A DNA stretch of 10,411 bases from Bacteroidales bacterium (GTDB taxonomy: Bacteria > Bacteroidota > Bacteroidia > Bacteroidales > VadinHA17): contig DAIDJT010000067.1 of assembly GCA_027451265.1 (NCBI GenBank), positions 1-10,411 of the forward strand, written 5' to 3'. Made by a program: the position numbers and the translations under genes. The notes under the pieces are model-generated. The model worked only from the letters and a program-made list of their open reading frames with translations. It was not told the DNA's origin and made no database searches. Below, piece by piece: positions 9,901-10,411 of the stretch; positions within the stretch are counted from its first letter, which is position 1, and every line of letters starts with the position of its first letter.

Positions 9901-10284
9901 TGAGATTGTGTTGACTCCCTCCTTCAGCCATGCCTTTACGTATGCTGTTTCGGTGAAGCTGGCTGAAGCGGGGAAAGATACCCCGGTGCTGTTTCCGTTG
10001 ACTGTAAGATTGTTTATTTTATCCCCATAGGGAGCGGCATAGCCCAGGTAAATGTTGTAATAACCTGCAGCGGCCAGGGTGAAAGTGACTGTCACCATGT
10101 CACCATCGTTCTGAAAAATGCCGGTGTAACCGGTTCCTGAGAAACCTGCAACTGCTGTCAGAACAGAAACAGACCCGGTCAGCGTACCGTATTCAGCTTC
10201 AAATTTTGTGCCCTGGGCATTGGCCCCGAGGCCGAATAAGTAAACTAATATAATGAATGCCAGTGACCTGGAATAAAGAGTCAT
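6991..10284 (-). CDS. bimodular CBM35 - GH26 beta-mannanase - clan GH-A module - T9SS sorting domain
   Basis: This large secreted endo-enzyme has 1097 residues when read from the ATG at 10284. A signal peptide (about 1-23, ending ANA) precedes a CBM35-like module (about 24-146). A GH26 catalytic domain spans about 150-485, with proposed acid/base Glu310 in RPLHE, followed by WFWWGAKGPEP, and proposed nucleophile Glu406 in LSENG. These motifs are close to Bacillus GmuG-type endo-1,4-beta-mannanases. After a short linker, a second module (about 505-885) carries LRGPGG, WEIGNE (Glu662) and LTEYN (Glu794), the layout of a clan GH-A hydrolase, then a beta-sandwich (about 885-1000). The family of this module (GH44-, GH51- or GH39-like) is unresolved. 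The last 75 or so residues, with WPNPSPGTF, a GIYLV block and terminal RKLIIN, form a type A T9SS sorting domain, so the product should cross the outer membrane and sit on the surface or be released. A TTG two codons upstream (10290) is a less likely start. It is the first gene of the cluster. Confidence 0.92.
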   Translation of the reverse strand: MTLYSRSLAFIILVYLFGLGANAQGTKFEAEYGTLTGSVSVLTAVAGFSGTGYTGIFQNDGDMVTVTFTLAAAGYYNIYLGYAAPYGDKINNLTVNGNSTGVSFPASASFTETAYVKAWLKEGVNTISITKSWGWFLLDYFRIEPNTEPEISIQLPYRLSTPSPHRETRMLWSYLMDSFTRKIHSGAMSLNAKEEAEWLFTQTGKYPALIGLDFMNHTRNYSWYDKSVVVTEARNWYNRNGMVAICWHWRDPSRATEDFYSSGTSFDISKITETNSAEYQSMLSDIDIIAGYLKQLNNDHIPVLFRPLHEASGKWFWWGAKGPEPCKALWRLMFDRLVNYHGLKNLIWVWTTDAAPDNLDWYPGDEYVDILGADIYAADGDFSSQLLTYNSIKEKFGGKKLITLSENGPVPDPDMLVADRAYWSWFMPWYGSFIRDAIKNPLSHWQKIMAHEYVVTLDEMPDLKNYPLGDESDYSAYPQGFFMAGWKPRTAVLPGYTEVPAVTDPVTVAVTVDCSDTVTYVSPYLFGDNANLWTGPMSDNATLMKNIANRDQGVLRGPGGSTSDAFFWNRNSRPPDVPQTLLNDPTNTNWPWYGQRAENWTMDVDSFYSILSKAGITGMLTVNYGYARYGTSADPVAQAAHMAADWVRYDRGRTKFWEIGNEVFGSWEAGYRIDRSLNKDGQPEYITPQLYGQHCRVFIDSMKAAAAETGYEIKIGVVMVEASSTHSSWNTGVAAQVGDKADFYIVHSYYTPWNTNSDVAAVLNSYKNTEGYINYVRNTVAAAGMPELPVALTEYNIFAVGSFQPVSHANGMQAVLATGEMIRSGYGAACRWDLANGWDNGNDHGMYSYNEPADPNNSLSPNIPNYTPHPAFYHLYYMRRHTGDVLLKSTVTGAPGVVITPTAFSSGHIGASLVNTTKVRKVVRLNLKDYGVGDRFYSYTLTGTEGQDFSRKVFVNGTGGTLAAGGPDSYETIKADAVVTGDEIRINLPPLSAVYLLVEPGTRQLAINNEVTAVDPARSDDDVAIWPNPSPGTFIITGIPEHVSRIDISDLRGSVVLSRDTEHGAKEITLSPGLARGIYLVTLHGENYILTRKLIIN

Positions 10285-10315
10285 ACACAAGTAACATTAA
10301 CCCTGTTTTCAAATA

Positions 10316-10359
10316 CAAAGGGTATCTCAATTTAGTGATAAAATCTGAGATACCCTTTG
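10316..10359. terminator. perfect 14-bp inverted repeat, probable terminator or leader hairpin
   Basis: The arms at 10316-10329 and 10346-10359 (CAAAGGGTATCTCA and its exact complement) enclose a 16-nt AT-rich loop. On either strand the stem starts CAAAGGG and ends CCCTTTG, giving short A and T runs within the stem. No long T tract follows on either strand. It lies 31 nt upstream of the ATG of the first gene on the minus strand. It may terminate a gene beyond the right edge, or it may fold in the 5' leader of the cluster transcript. I see no clear Bacteroidota promoter (TAnnTTTG with an upstream TTTG) between it and the start codon. Confidence 0.6.
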
Positions 10360-10411
10360 CTTCTGCTTAAATGGCTGTTCTAATCAAACACCACTATTTA
10401 TGTTCAAACCT

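Larger units (their letters stand above)
1..10284 (-). other. four-gene hemicellulose-degradation cluster (probable operon)
   Basis: Four genes of the same strand are separated by 9, 30 and 30 nt, with no hairpin or room for a normal promoter between them, so one transcript starting right of 10284 is likely. The products are complementary: T9SS-exported endo-enzyme, lipoprotein GH31, exported acetyl esterase and lipoprotein GH2. This is the enzyme part of a polysaccharide utilization locus. The SusC/SusD-type uptake pair and a sensor-regulator that often accompany such loci are not in the window; the cluster continues past the left edge. Confidence 0.75.

Noticed and set aside
10285..10290. 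TTG at 10290 as start of the large enzyme, giving 1099 residues
   Set aside because: An ATG lies two codons inside at 10284, neither site has a clear Shine-Dalgarno motif, and ATG is the commoner start; the difference is only two residues.
10285..10411. Bacteroidota-type promoter for the cluster
   Set aside because: TACCCTTTG and GTATTTG resemble the -7 motif TAnnTTTG, but the internal spacing is wrong and no -33 element sits at the right distance, so I do not call it.

Overview
The window looks like an accessory carbohydrate-degradation locus from a member of the Bacteroidota. The main evidence is a C-terminal type IX secretion (T9SS) sorting domain on the largest protein. The putative lipoproteins and the glycosidase architectures also fit Bacteroidota: GH2 with a DUF4982-like region, GH31 with an inserted PA14 domain, and CE7 esterase with an N-terminal jelly roll. 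Base composition and codon use look even across the window, and no gene stands out as recently acquired. The species cannot be named from this sequence.

All four genes lie on the minus strand and read right to left as one tight cluster with gaps of 9, 30 and 30 nt. (1) 10284-6991 encodes a bimodular secreted enzyme: signal peptide, CBM35-like module, GH26 beta-mannanase, a second clan GH-A-like catalytic module, and a T9SS sorting domain. (2) 6981-4126 encodes a GH31 enzyme of the alpha-xylosidase type with a PA14 insert and a likely lipoprotein signal. (3) 4095-2353 encodes an exported CE7-type acetyl esterase with an extra N-terminal beta-sandwich region. (4) 2322 to the left edge encodes a GH2 beta-galactosidase-type lipoprotein, cut off by the window edge. 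Upstream of the cluster, at 10316-10359, is a perfect 14-bp inverted repeat with a 16-nt loop, either a terminator or a 5' leader hairpin. The last 52 nt on the right show nothing I can name.

Together the genes would attack a decorated, acetylated hemicellulose. The T9SS-exported endo-enzyme would cut the backbone outside the cell. The esterase would remove acetyl groups. The GH31 and GH2 exo-enzymes would trim alpha-linked (probably xylosyl) and beta-linked (probably galactosyl) residues. The substrate is ambiguous: GH26 plus CBM35 plus esterase suggests acetylated galactoglucomannan, whereas alpha-xylosidase plus beta-galactosidase suggests xyloglucan. The unassigned second catalytic module of the large enzyme could settle this and is the most interesting item here. 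No SusC/SusD pair, regulator, RNA gene, mobile element or CRISPR array is visible.
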